From the NCBI RefSeq assembly GCF_040676675.1, contig NZ_JBFAPK010000014.1, forward strand, positions 62,001 through 126,000: DNA of 64,000 nt, in the 5' to 3' direction. Each line of letters begins with the position of its first letter. The first letter of the stretch is position 1. Source of the DNA: JBFAPK01 sp040676675. Lineage in GTDB: Bacteria; Actinomycetota; Actinomycetes; Mycobacteriales; Micromonosporaceae. The notes beneath the pieces are model-generated. The model had not been told where the DNA came from. It searched no databases and saw nothing but the letters and a program-made list of their open reading frames with translations. The position numbers and the translations under genes were made by a program. Shown here piece after piece: positions 33,050 to 41,957 of this stretch.

Positions 33050-34282
33050 TCAGCGCGTCGGCCGGTAGTCGCCGGTGAGCCGGCCCAGCTTCAACGCCAG
33101 GTGCAGGCAGAGCCGCTCGTTGCCGTCCTTCAGGTCGGTACCGGCGAGCTGCTCGACGCGTTGCAGCCGGTAGTAGAGGGTGGCCCGGTGCAGCCGGAGC
33201 GCTTCGGCGGTGGCGTGCGCGTTGCCCGCCAGGTCCAGGTACACCTCAAGGGTCTCCAGCAGCACCTGGTTAGCCTCGCCGCGCAGCAGGCGCTCCAGGC
33301 CGGGATGCACCCCGCCGACGTCGAGCCGCGCACCGTCCAGCCGGGACAGCACCCGGTAGATGCCCAGGCCGGACCAGGAGACGACCCGACCCAGGGCCGG
33401 CAGTCGCACGCCGACCCGGGCCGACCGCAGACCCTCCTGGTACGACTCGACGGCGTCGACCAACCCCGGACGGGCCTGCCCGATCCCGACGACGGTACGG
33501 GTCACCGAGTCCAGCCCCCGGGTGGCGTGCCGCAGCGCCTCGTCCAGGTGCCGGGCGACCGCCTCCGGGTCGGGGCGCCCGCCGCCCCGGGCGTCGCCGA
33601 GCAGCAGCACCCCGTGGTCGTGCCGGACCAGGTGCAGCCCCGCCCGGCTGCCCAGCCAGCGGCGGGTACCGACGAGCGCCTGCTCCAGCGCGATCCGGGC
33701 CACCTCGTCGGGGAGCTGCCCGTCCGCGGTCACGAGCTGGGCGACCAGCGCGGTGGTCGTACCGTCCCCGCCGATCGCGCCCTCCTCCAGCAGCAGCCGT
33801 ACCGCCTGCGCCCGTGCCGCCGGGCCCTCCACCAGCAGGGTGCGCACCGCCTCGGTCTCCCGCTGCGAGGCGAGTTCACCGAGCAGGTTCTCCCGGTAGA
33901 GCGCGAGGGAGAGGTCCCCGGTCGCGTCGGTCACCGTGGCGATGTCGGCGTCCGTCATGCTGCCGTCGGCGTCGATGAACCAGACGAAGCCGAGCAGCAG
34001 GTCGTCGTGGCGGATCGGGACGCAGACCCGGGGGAGCAGGTCGAGTTCCGGGCAGGCCGGGGTGCGTACCGGCTCGCGGGCGTTGAGGATGCCGACGGCG
34101 CGGAACCACGCGATCACCTCGGGGGTGGTCTGGCGGCGCAGGATCGAGGCGCGCCGGACGTCGTCCATCAGCCCGGTCTGTTCGCTGTAGACCAGCAGCC
34201 GCTGGCGCCGGTCCTCGATCAGCGCCGGCCGGCCCACCCGCGCCGCCACCGCGTCGACGATGCGTTGCAGCTCGCCCTGCAT
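33050..34282 (-). CDS. PucR-family transcriptional regulator
   Basis: This 410-aa regulator has an N-terminal GAF-like sensory region (about 1-140), a GGDEF-related middle domain (about 190-300) and the PucR C-terminal helix-turn-helix (ETLEVYLDLAGNAHATAEAL, then RLHRATLYYRLQRVEQL). PucR/CdaR proteins commonly control purine, sugar-acid or amino-acid catabolism. Its target is unknown; manD lies 2 kb away with DedA in between. ATG 34282 has AAGGG upstream. The gene appears to be followed by no co-directional partner within the same unit. Confidence 0.88.
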   Translation of the reverse strand: MQGELQRIVDAVAARVGRPALIEDRRQRLLVYSEQTGLMDDVRRASILRRQTTPEVIAWFRAVGILNAREPVRTPACPELDLLPRVCVPIRHDDLLLGFVWFIDADGSMTDADIATVTDATGDLSLALYRENLLGELASQRETEAVRTLLVEGPAARAQAVRLLLEEGAIGGDGTTTALVAQLVTADGQLPDEVARIALEQALVGTRRWLGSRAGLHLVRHDHGVLLLGDARGGGRPDPEAVARHLDEALRHATRGLDSVTRTVVGIGQARPGLVDAVESYQEGLRSARVGVRLPALGRVVSWSGLGIYRVLSRLDGARLDVGGVHPGLERLLRGEANQVLLETLEVYLDLAGNAHATAEALRLHRATLYYRLQRVEQLAGTDLKDGNERLCLHLALKLGRLTGDYRPTR

Positions 34283-34409
34283 CGAGCCCTTCCTCCTCCC
34301 CGTCCGCCGGATCCCGTGCCGGCGCCGGCCCTCGCGCCGGACCCGATGCCGGGACCCGATCCCGCGCCGGACCCGGGCCCACCTCCGCCACCGGCGCGGC
34401 CCACCCGCC

Positions 34410-37187
34410 TCAGCGGGTCGGGCTCGTCGCCGGCCCGTCCAGCTTCTCGGCGATCCGGCCGGCGTCCGGATGGTCCAGCCGCCGCAGGATCTCCCGGGCC
34501 CGCCGCCACAGGTCGCGGGCCGCGTCCCGATCGCCCGCCACGGCGTGGGCGTCGCCGAGCCGGTCGAGGGTCGCGGCCTCCAGGTACCCGTCACCGACGG
34601 CGTGGAACAACTCGGCGGCGTGCCGGTACCGGGCGACCGCGCGGTCGTACTGGCCGGCGCGCTGGTGGGCGTAGCCGAGACTGTCCGAGGTGGCCGCCTC
34701 GCCGAGCGTGTCGCCGGTGCGGCGGAACAGCTCCAGCGCCCGCTCGCAGTGCTCCAACGCCTCCGGCACCTCGCCGAGCTGGGCGTGGTACCAGCCCACC
34801 GCGTTGAGCGCCTCCGCCTCACCGGCCCGGTAACCGGCGGCGCGGAACAGCTCCAGGGCGCGCTGGGCGTGCCGCAACGCCTCCCGGTTCCGGCCGCGCA
34901 CCTGCCCCAGCCGGGCGAGGCTGATGTGTACGTGGGCCTGGCCGGCGGCGTCGTCGAGCGCGGCGAACTCGGTCAGCGCGGCACGCAGGTGCTCGTCCGC
35001 CTCGTCGTGCCGGTCGAGGTGCGCGTACGCGCGACCGAGGCCCCGGTGGGCGTGGCCGAGCGCCCGGCCGTCGGCCAGCCGGCGGGCGGCGGCCAGCGCG
35101 AGCCGTTGCGCGTTCACCTCCTCCGACCAGCGCGCCTGCCGGCTGAGATGGTCGGTGACCGTCCAGGCCAGCCGCCACGTGTGCGCGTCCGAGCCGCCGT
35201 CTCCGGTGCCGGCCATGGCGGCGAGCAGGACGGCCTGCTCCGCGGTGAGCCAGGCGATCGCCGCCGCGCGGTCGGCGAGGTCGTCCGGGACGGCGCCCGG
35301 CCGGGCGGGCGGCAGCGCGATCCGGTCCCGGTGCGGGTGCAGCAGCCGGTCGGCCCGGTACGCGGTGTGCAGGTAGTAGTCGAGCAGGCGGTGCAGCGCC
35401 TCGGTGCGCTCCGCCGTCGACTCCATCGAGTGGACCAGCTCGCGCGCGTAGGCGCGGAGCAGGTCGTGGGTGACGTACCGGCCGGCGACGTGCTCGGTGA
35501 CCAGTTGGGCCCGGGCCAGCTCGGCCAGCTGGGCCCGGACCAGCCGCACCGGCTCGCCGGCGAGGCTGGCGGCGGCCGGTACGGCCAGATCCGGTCCCGG
35601 GTGCAGCCCGGTCAGCCGGAACAGCCGGGCGGTCGCGGCGTCCAGGGTCCGGTACGAGGCGGCGAACGCGGTCCGTACGTCGCTGGTCCGGTCACCGGCG
35701 TAGAGCGCGTCGAGGTCGTGGTGCGCGACGCGCAGCTCGTCGGCGAGCGCGGCGAGCGGGAAGCCGGGGTGCAGCGCGGCGCGGGACGCCACGATGGCCA
35801 GCGCCAGCGGAAGCCGCGCGCAGGCGGTGATGATCTCGTCGACGGCGCGCGGCTCGGCGGCCACCCGGGCGGTACCGAGGCGGCGGGTGAGCATCTGGCG
35901 CGCCTCGTCGGCGGTGAGCAGGTCCAGCGTCAGCGGTTGGGCGCCCTCGGTCGCGACCAGGCCGGGGAGCTGGTGCCGACTGGTCACCAGGACCAGGCAG
36001 CCGGGGGCGCCCGGCAGCAGCGGACGGACCTGGTCGGCGTCGCGGGCGTTGTCCAGCACCACCAGCACCCGCCGGCCGGCGAGCAGGCTGCGGTAGAGCG
36101 CGGTCTGCGCGTCCGGACTGCTCGGTACCCGCTGCGGCGGCACCCCGAGCGCGTCGAGCAGGGAGCGCACCGCCTGCGCCGGGGTGAGCACCGGGCCGGT
36201 GGGGTCGAAGCCGCGCAGGTTGAGGTAGAGGTGGCCGTCGGGGAACCGGTCGCGGACCCGGTGCGCCCAGTGCAGGGCCAGGGCGGTCTTGCCGACCCCG
36301 GCGGTGCCGGAGACGGTGGCGATGACGACCGAGCCCGAGCGCTCGGTGGGCGGGCCGAGTAGCGCGTCGAGCCGGGCGAGCTGGTCGGCCCGGCCGGTGA
36401 AGGTGGCGACCCCGGCGGGGAGCTGGGCCGGCACCTCGCGGCGCTGGGCCGGGTCGGGGCCGCCGAGGATCTCGCGGTGCGCCGCCCGCAGCTCCGGGCC
36501 GGGATCGGTGCCGAGCTCCTCGACGAGGCGCGCGCGTACCGCCGCGTAGCGCTCCACCGCCTCGCCGGTGCGCCCGGCGGCGTGCAGCACCCGGATCAGC
36601 GCCGCGGCCACGGGCTCGACCAGCGGGTACTCGCCGGCGAGGTCGGTCAGCGGGCCGAGGACCACGGCGGGGTCTCCGGCCCGTACCTCCGCGCCGGCCC
36701 ACGCCACCACGGCGTCCAGCCGCTGCTGCCGCAGCCCCTCGCGGGACCGGGCCGCCCACTGCCCGCCCAGGCCGGCGAGCGGCTCGCCGCGCCAGAGCGC
36801 GAGCGCCTCACGCAGCACCGCGATCCGGCCCGCCGCATCCCGCCGCGGCGCCCGCGCGGCGTCGAGCAGACCGCGGAACCGGCGCACGTCGACCCACTCC
36901 GCCGGGGCCTCCAGCACGTACCCGCCGGAGCGGCGCGTCAGCCGTACCGGCTCCGTCCCGCCGGCCTCGGCCAGCATCCGGCGAATCCGGGCGATGTGGG
37001 CGTAGAGCGCCCGGCGGGCTCCGTCGGGCGCGGTGTCCCAGACGCGGTCCAACAGGGTCTGCAACGGTACGGGCTGACCGGCGTCGATCGCCAGCGCCGC
37101 GACGACGTGCCGCTGCTGGGGCGGTCCGGCGTCGAGTACGCGGCCGTCGGCCCAGACCTCGACGGGACCCAGCAGCCGGAACTCCAC
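34410..37187 (-). CDS. AfsR-type SARP-NB-ARC-TPR regulator (925 aa)
   Basis: This is a second complete fused SARP-STAND regulator. The winged helix runs about 1-95 (FRLLGPVEVWADGRVLDAG) and the BTAD about 100-250. FTGRADQLARLDALL opens the NB-ARC domain, with P-loop GTAGVGKTALA, Walker B VLVVLDNA, VTSRHQ, ARLPLAL and THDLLRAYA. TPRs follow from about 640 to the end. GTG 37187 is preferred over the ATG at 37205 because GGGAG is 6 nt upstream of it. It lacks a YQAxG or VQAxxVxGG motif, consistent with regulator and sensor being in one chain. Target genes are not evident. Confidence 0.9.
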   Translation of the reverse strand: MEFRLLGPVEVWADGRVLDAGPPQQRHVVAALAIDAGQPVPLQTLLDRVWDTAPDGARRALYAHIARIRRMLAEAGGTEPVRLTRRSGGYVLEAPAEWVDVRRFRGLLDAARAPRRDAAGRIAVLREALALWRGEPLAGLGGQWAARSREGLRQQRLDAVVAWAGAEVRAGDPAVVLGPLTDLAGEYPLVEPVAAALIRVLHAAGRTGEAVERYAAVRARLVEELGTDPGPELRAAHREILGGPDPAQRREVPAQLPAGVATFTGRADQLARLDALLGPPTERSGSVVIATVSGTAGVGKTALALHWAHRVRDRFPDGHLYLNLRGFDPTGPVLTPAQAVRSLLDALGVPPQRVPSSPDAQTALYRSLLAGRRVLVVLDNARDADQVRPLLPGAPGCLVLVTSRHQLPGLVATEGAQPLTLDLLTADEARQMLTRRLGTARVAAEPRAVDEIITACARLPLALAIVASRAALHPGFPLAALADELRVAHHDLDALYAGDRTSDVRTAFAASYRTLDAATARLFRLTGLHPGPDLAVPAAASLAGEPVRLVRAQLAELARAQLVTEHVAGRYVTHDLLRAYARELVHSMESTAERTEALHRLLDYYLHTAYRADRLLHPHRDRIALPPARPGAVPDDLADRAAAIAWLTAEQAVLLAAMAGTGDGGSDAHTWRLAWTVTDHLSRQARWSEEVNAQRLALAAARRLADGRALGHAHRGLGRAYAHLDRHDEADEHLRAALTEFAALDDAAGQAHVHISLARLGQVRGRNREALRHAQRALELFRAAGYRAGEAEALNAVGWYHAQLGEVPEALEHCERALELFRRTGDTLGEAATSDSLGYAHQRAGQYDRAVARYRHAAELFHAVGDGYLEAATLDRLGDAHAVAGDRDAARDLWRRAREILRRLDHPDAGRIAEKLDGPATSPTR

Positions 37188-37520
37188 CCACCACTCCCGA
37201 CGCATCCACCATGCGGGGATCGACTGCCGGCGGAATGATCAACAAACTTACGGCAACAATCTACTACACCCCGGTACAGCAAACTCTCAGGTGTTCAACG
37301 GGTACCGCCGCCGTTGAGCCGACCGGTGGTCGTACGGCGGACGAAGGTAGGCAGGACGTGGCTGCACCAACTTCCGGGGGCACGGCGGTGGCCCTTCCGA
37401 ACCGAGATTTCTGATTCGTCGTACCGGTGCCGCGACGGCGCGATTTCTCGGCGTGATCTTCCATTAAGTTTCGCTTTAGCCGTATCCGGTTCCGTCATCA
37501 AGATCGGTACCTTGCCCGGC
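37188..37520. other. Divergent control region, relatively AT-rich
   Basis: The 333 bp between the fused SARP regulator and the rightward membrane-protein gene contain no convincing gene. 37225-37300 (CAACAAACTTACGGCAACAA) and 37440-37490 (CATTAAGTTTCGCTTTAGC) are unusually AT-rich for this genome and probably hold the two promoters. I could not assign boxes with confidence. Confidence 0.45.
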
Positions 37521-38339
37521 ATGCGACACATCGGAACCGTCATCGCCGCCGCCGTCGTGGGACCGGCGGTGTGGATACTGCTCGCCATCGGCCAGCCCCG
37601 GTCCGCCGCGGCGTTCCAGGCGGCGCGGGACGGCGGGATCGCCGTCGACGACGTCGTCCGGCCGCTGCTGCTGTTGGTGGCCGGTGGGCTGGTGCTCGGC
37701 CTGCTGGCCATGCTCAGGTTCTCCCCGCTCGGCGCGGTGCTGGTCGGGGCCGGCTACCTGGCCAGCTACCTCGGGCCGGTGTTCAGCCCGGGGCTGCTCG
37801 ACCTGGTCGACCGCAAGCCCAGCCTGGCCGGGCACCAGATCGACCTGGCGGCGCCGGTGCGCTCCGGCACCACGCTGGTGCTGGGCGCGTTGCTGCTGGT
37901 CGGCGTCGTCAGCGCGCAGCGCTGGCGCCGCTGGCCCCGGCCCGTACCGGAGGAGCCGGCCGCGATCGAACCGGACGAGATCATCCCGGCGGAACTGCCG
38001 GCCGACCGTCCGCTCGGGGCGGACGGGTTGGACCTGCCCCGGCGCGATCGGGGTGCGGACCGGCTCTCCGGCGGGCCGCTCGGGGCGGACGGGCCCGACC
38101 TGGCCCGCCACGATCGGGGCGCGGAGCGGCTCCCGGGCGGGCCGTTCGACGGGGAGGGACCAGACCCGTCCCGGCCGGCGCGCGGCGCCGAACCGGTTGC
38201 CGAGCGGCGGGCGACGACGCTCGCCGACGCGGAGCCGGCGACCGAGCAGTGGCCCGCGGGTACGCGCCGCGGCGACCCGTCGTCGCGGGGCGAGCCCGGG
38301 AGCGCCCGCCGCCGGTTCGACCAGACGCACCGGTCCTGA
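37521..38339 (+). CDS. Membrane protein with repeated acidic tail, unknown function
   Basis: This 272-aa protein has four hydrophobic segments in the first 135 residues (for example VIAAAVVGPAVWILLAIG and VRPLLLLVAGGLVLGLLAML). A cytoplasmic Arg/Asp/Pro-rich tail follows. The tail contains two 22-residue repeats of the form LGADGxDLxRxDRGAxRLxGGP, encoded by a 66-bp tandem repeat (38013-38078 and 38079-38144). The family is not recognised. The start at ATG 37521 lacks a strong ribosome-binding site. Confidence 0.7.
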   Translation: MRHIGTVIAAAVVGPAVWILLAIGQPRSAAAFQAARDGGIAVDDVVRPLLLLVAGGLVLGLLAMLRFSPLGAVLVGAGYLASYLGPVFSPGLLDLVDRKPSLAGHQIDLAAPVRSGTTLVLGALLLVGVVSAQRWRRWPRPVPEEPAAIEPDEIIPAELPADRPLGADGLDLPRRDRGADRLSGGPLGADGPDLARHDRGAERLPGGPFDGEGPDPSRPARGAEPVAERRATTLADAEPATEQWPAGTRRGDPSSRGEPGSARRRFDQTHRS

Positions 38340-38588
38340 CGACCGGCCGGTCCGACCGGATGCACCGGTCCCGACCGGCCGCCTCGGTCCGGCCGCAGCG
38401 GTCCGTCGGAATTCGCCGCCGAGATCCTCCTTCAGTTGTCGGAAGCCGCCGGGTGACCTGCCGACATCTGCATGGTGACCGGGATGTGGCGGCACTTCTA
38501 CATTCCTTGCGCGGTGCGGCCCCCGTGGCGCACCCGGCTGCTCGCGGCGCGGACCCCCACGCGCCGCCCCCCGACGAAGGGTGGCTCG

Positions 38589-40634
38589 ATGCACCTGACC
38601 TTCACCAGGCGAACGGCGCGACGATCCGCGCTGGTCGCCGCGGTGGCGACCGCGCTGGTCGTCGCCGCGGCGGCCGGTCCGGCACCGGCCGCGCCCGCCG
38701 CGTCCGCCGCGGGTACGGGCCCTTTCCAGGTGCTCGACCCGCAGTACTGGCAGAACCCGGACACGATGACGTGGAACGACTACAAGCCCGTTCCGAACAA
38801 GAACTGGGCCGACCCGTCGGTGCGTGGCTCGGTCCGCAACTTCAAGATCGCACTGGTCACGCTCGACTACCCGGACCAGCCGTTCGTCGTCACCCAGCCC
38901 GCCCGGTCGAGCGTCTTCGGTAACCCGCAGGCGACCGCCGCGAACATCCCCCGGGACCAGGTGCCCGCCTTCTACCAGGGCTTCCTCAACACCCCGAACA
39001 CCCTGAACAAGGGGCACACCCTGCACGAGTACTGGATGCAGGACTCCAACGGCCGGTACGGGGTGGACCTCACCGGCTTCGGCCCGTACCAGATGCCGGC
39101 GAAGTCGTACCAGTACGGCATCACCAACGACATGAACCCGGGCATGTGTCCCTCGGGCGAGACCTGCAACCGCAACATCCGTACCGACGGGCTGGGCGCG
39201 TGGCGCGCGGCCGTCGGCGACGAGGTCGCCAACCAGTTCGAGCTGGTCTTCATCCTCGGTGCCGGCCAGGACGAGTCGTCGACCTGGCAGGAGTTCGGCG
39301 AGATGATGTTCCAGAACAAGGAGGACGTGCCGGACGCCTGGGGCCCGCCGGACCCCAACCTGCCCAACTACGCGCGGACCCGGTACGTCGAGTGGACCTC
39401 CTGGAAGGCGGCGGCGAACATCTGGCCGAACGCCGGTGGCGGCTCCTCGACCCAGGCGGAGAGCTCGGGCCAGGGCACGTACGCCCACGAGCTGACCCAC
39501 CTGCTGAGCATCGGGGACAACTACAACAACCCGTACGGCACGCCGCTGCGCCGGGCGTACACCGGCATCTGGAGCATGATGTCGCGCGGGTCGTTCAACG
39601 GTCCGGGCGGACCGCACACCCGCTGGCAGATCCCGCCGGTCAACGGCGGCTCCATGGGCTCGCTGCACACCGTCCGGGACAAGATCAAGATTGGCCTGCT
39701 CGGCGAGGACCACCTGCTGCGGCTCTCCCGCGAGGCGCTCGCCTCCTCGGGCCTGGTGGTGGCCGACGTGAAGGCCCGCGCGGTCGACGCCGGCCCGGGC
39801 GGCCTGACCGGCCTGAACATCGCCCTGAACCGGGACCTGGAACCGGCCTGTGACGTCACCGCCAACCCGCTCTGCGACGGCGGCAACTACAACAACTACA
39901 CGGTCGAGGTCGTGGACCGGATGGGCGCGGACTCGTTCACCCCGGACAACGGCGTGCTGATCAGCAAGACCAAGAACCAGGACAGCGCGCCGTTCCAGTG
40001 GGTGGTCGACGCCAACCCGCAGGACATCGATATGATCGACTACTACAAGCCGGACGGCACCCCGCGGAAGATCACGATGGGGGACTACCGGCAGCTCTCC
40101 GACGCGCTCTTCCACGCCGGTACCAACTCCGGCAGCGAGTACGAGTACGTCGACGAGGCTAACCGGCTGCACTTCTACGTGCTGAACGTGAAGCGGGACC
40201 GCACCGGGATCCTGTCGTACACGGTGGCCGTACGGTCGCTCGACGGCACCGGCGGCCCGAGCGCCCACGGCGTACGGCTGGGCAAGGGCGCGGTCGTGGG
40301 CGGCGGCAGGCCGACCAAGCAGGGCGTGAGCTGCTCGTTCGACCTCACCAACACGGGTGTCTTCTCCGCCGGTGGGCAGCAGCACCCGGAGGACGTGACC
40401 CCGTACCTCACGTCGGACGTCTACCGGCTCACCGCCACCGTGAACGGCAAGGGCTGGCGGGCCGAGCTGCCGAACGCCCTGGCCACCGCCAAGTTCGGCG
40501 CCTCCACCCAGGTACGCGTCTCGGTCGGCGCCAGCGCGTCCGCCGCGAACAACGGCATCGTGCAGCTGACCGCGACCTCGGTCAGCGACCCGACCAAGAC
40601 CGAGACCCGGACCTGTCGGGTGCAGAAGTCCTGA
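38589..40634 (+). CDS. Secreted M6-family metalloprotease (immune inhibitor A-like)
   Basis: This 681-aa exported protease has a signal peptide in residues 1-41 (RRTARRSALVAAVATALVV, then APAAPAASA). The M6 zinc motif HELTHLLSIGDN lies near residue 300 and is followed by SMMSRGSFNGPG, which supplies the Met-turn-like segment. A beta-rich C-terminal domain starts near 440. Substrates are extracellular proteins. ATG 38589 has AAGGG upstream. A copy of the 56-bp palindrome lies 24 bp after the stop, where it could also end transcription. Confidence 0.88.
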   Translation: MHLTFTRRTARRSALVAAVATALVVAAAAGPAPAAPAASAAGTGPFQVLDPQYWQNPDTMTWNDYKPVPNKNWADPSVRGSVRNFKIALVTLDYPDQPFVVTQPARSSVFGNPQATAANIPRDQVPAFYQGFLNTPNTLNKGHTLHEYWMQDSNGRYGVDLTGFGPYQMPAKSYQYGITNDMNPGMCPSGETCNRNIRTDGLGAWRAAVGDEVANQFELVFILGAGQDESSTWQEFGEMMFQNKEDVPDAWGPPDPNLPNYARTRYVEWTSWKAAANIWPNAGGGSSTQAESSGQGTYAHELTHLLSIGDNYNNPYGTPLRRAYTGIWSMMSRGSFNGPGGPHTRWQIPPVNGGSMGSLHTVRDKIKIGLLGEDHLLRLSREALASSGLVVADVKARAVDAGPGGLTGLNIALNRDLEPACDVTANPLCDGGNYNNYTVEVVDRMGADSFTPDNGVLISKTKNQDSAPFQWVVDANPQDIDMIDYYKPDGTPRKITMGDYRQLSDALFHAGTNSGSEYEYVDEANRLHFYVLNVKRDRTGILSYTVAVRSLDGTGGPSAHGVRLGKGAVVGGGRPTKQGVSCSFDLTNTGVFSAGGQQHPEDVTPYLTSDVYRLTATVNGKGWRAELPNALATAKFGASTQVRVSVGASASAANNGIVQLTATSVSDPTKTETRTCRVQKS

Positions 40635-40657
40635 CGGGACGCGCGACACCCTCCCGC

Positions 40658-40713
40658 GATCTAGGGCATATCGTCGTGATTAGAGATCAACTCACAACGA
40701 TGTGCCCTAGATC
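40658..40713. repeat. 56-bp palindromic intergenic repeat, copy 2
   Basis: Arms start GATCTAGGGCATATCGT and end ACGATGTGCCCTAGATC. Turned over, this copy aligns without gaps to 24449-24504: same 56-bp length, same ten-base ends and the same central GATCTCTAATCAC. Arms differ at a few positions yet still pair. It lies between the M6 protease and the lipoprotein gene. Confidence 0.75.
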
Positions 40714-40744
40714 GGCGGGTCAACGGCACCGTCGAGGAGGAGCG

Positions 40745-41194
40745 ATGCGGCGCTGGACCGTCCGGTACGCGACCATGGCGGCGCTGGCGGCGCTGCCGCT
40801 GCTCGCCGGCGCCGTCACCGGCTGCGGCGGCCCGGACGAGGCCACCTCGGCGCGGACCGTGCGCGTGCTGGTCCGCGACATCAACCTGCGCGAGGTGGGC
40901 GTCGACTGCGCCGGCACCGGGGCGTACGTCTTCTTCCACAACCGCGCCCCGTACCGTGTCGTGGACGGCGCCGGCGAGACCCTGGCCGACGGGCGGCTGC
41001 CGCCCGGCCGGTCGGTACGCACCTTCGAGGAGGACCTTGGCGTGGACCGGGTGCCCACCTACTGCGAGTTCTCCGTCCCGGTCACGCTGCCCCGGCGCGA
41101 CGTCTACCGGCTCGTGGTCGACGACCAACCGCCGATCGAGTTGACCGCCAACGACGCCGAGGGCCCGGCGCTGGTCGCGGTGGTACCCGCATGA
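40745..41194 (+). CDS. Putative lipoprotein, unknown function
   Basis: This 149-aa protein has a lipoprotein signal peptide ending in the lipobox VTGC (Cys about 27). The mature part is a small beta-rich domain (RTVRVLVRDINLREVGVDC, later CEFSVPVTLPRRDVYRLVV) with two further cysteines that may form a disulfide. Its stop overlaps the next start (ATGA), tying it to a thioredoxin-like lipoprotein that could act on those cysteines. A GGAGGAG ribosome-binding site precedes the ATG. Confidence 0.75.
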   Translation: MRRWTVRYATMAALAALPLLAGAVTGCGGPDEATSARTVRVLVRDINLREVGVDCAGTGAYVFFHNRAPYRVVDGAGETLADGRLPPGRSVRTFEEDLGVDRVPTYCEFSVPVTLPRRDVYRLVVDDQPPIELTANDAEGPALVAVVPA

Positions 41195-41775
41195 GGCGGC
41201 GGTCGCCCCACGCCGTGGCCGCGCTGCTGGTCGCGGCGCTGCTGCTCGGCGGCTGCTCCGGCGGGCCGCCCGCGAAGCCCGAGCCGGTGCCCGGCGGTGC
41301 CGCCGCGCTGCCCGGCCCGGCGCCCGCGGGGCTCGCGCTGCGTCCGGCCCCGTCCGGCGCGCCGGCCGCGCCGGTCTTCACCGGTACGCTCACCGACGGC
41401 AGCGCCCTGCCCGTGGCCGAACTCTGGGCGCAGCGCCCGGTGGTGCTGCTCTTCTTCAGCTCCTGGTGCACCGGCTGCGCCCGGCAGCAGAGCGCGCTGA
41501 GCGACCTCGCCCGCACCTACCGGGACCGGGTCGTCTTCGTCGGCGTGACCGCCCAGGACGAGCCGGGGGAGTTGGCGCCGTACCTGCGCGAGCACCGGGT
41601 CGAGTTCCCGGTGGTGGTCGACGCGGACCAGACCATCTGGCGGTCGTACGCGGTCCGCGAGCCGCCCGCGGTCGTGATCGTCGCCAGGGGCGGCGCGCTG
41701 CTGCGCGGCTGGCCGGGCGGGCTCGACGCGCCCACGCTCGACGCCCGGCTGCGCGAACTCGTCCTGGCCCCGTGA
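41191..41775 (+). CDS. TlpA/ResA-like thioredoxin-fold lipoprotein
   Basis: This 194-aa protein has a lipobox LLLGGC (Cys about 22), a Pro/Ala-rich spacer and a thioredoxin fold. The redox motif WCTGC is near residue 92 (FFSSWCTGCARQQSAL), with EFPVVVDAD and a cis-Pro loop VREPPAVVIV. TlpA/ResA-like proteins exchange disulfides outside the membrane, often in cytochrome maturation. None of those genes is present here, so its client may be the overlapping upstream lipoprotein. Confidence 0.85.
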   Translation: MRRRSPHAVAALLVAALLLGGCSGGPPAKPEPVPGGAAALPGPAPAGLALRPAPSGAPAAPVFTGTLTDGSALPVAELWAQRPVVLLFFSSWCTGCARQQSALSDLARTYRDRVVFVGVTAQDEPGELAPYLREHRVEFPVVVDADQTIWRSYAVREPPAVVIVARGGALLRGWPGGLDAPTLDARLRELVLAP

Positions 41776-41957
41776 CGAGCGCCGGTGGTCGGGGCGTGGA
41801 CGCCCAGGAGGACAGGTACTGTCAACCTGCCGTACGCAGGGTCAGTGAAAGAACGCGGAGAAGTTATCTTCCAGGGGGGAGGAGGCAGAGCTAGCCGCCG
41901 CGTCTTTCTTTCCGAACCCGCCGGCGACCTCGCCGGCCACGGTACGGGAGGGTCCAA

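Noticed and set aside
37476..40649. A 1057-codon leftward frame across the membrane-protein and M6 protease genes
   Set aside because: It is antisense to genes with signal peptide, HELTH motif and ribosome-binding sites, and spans their intergenic space.
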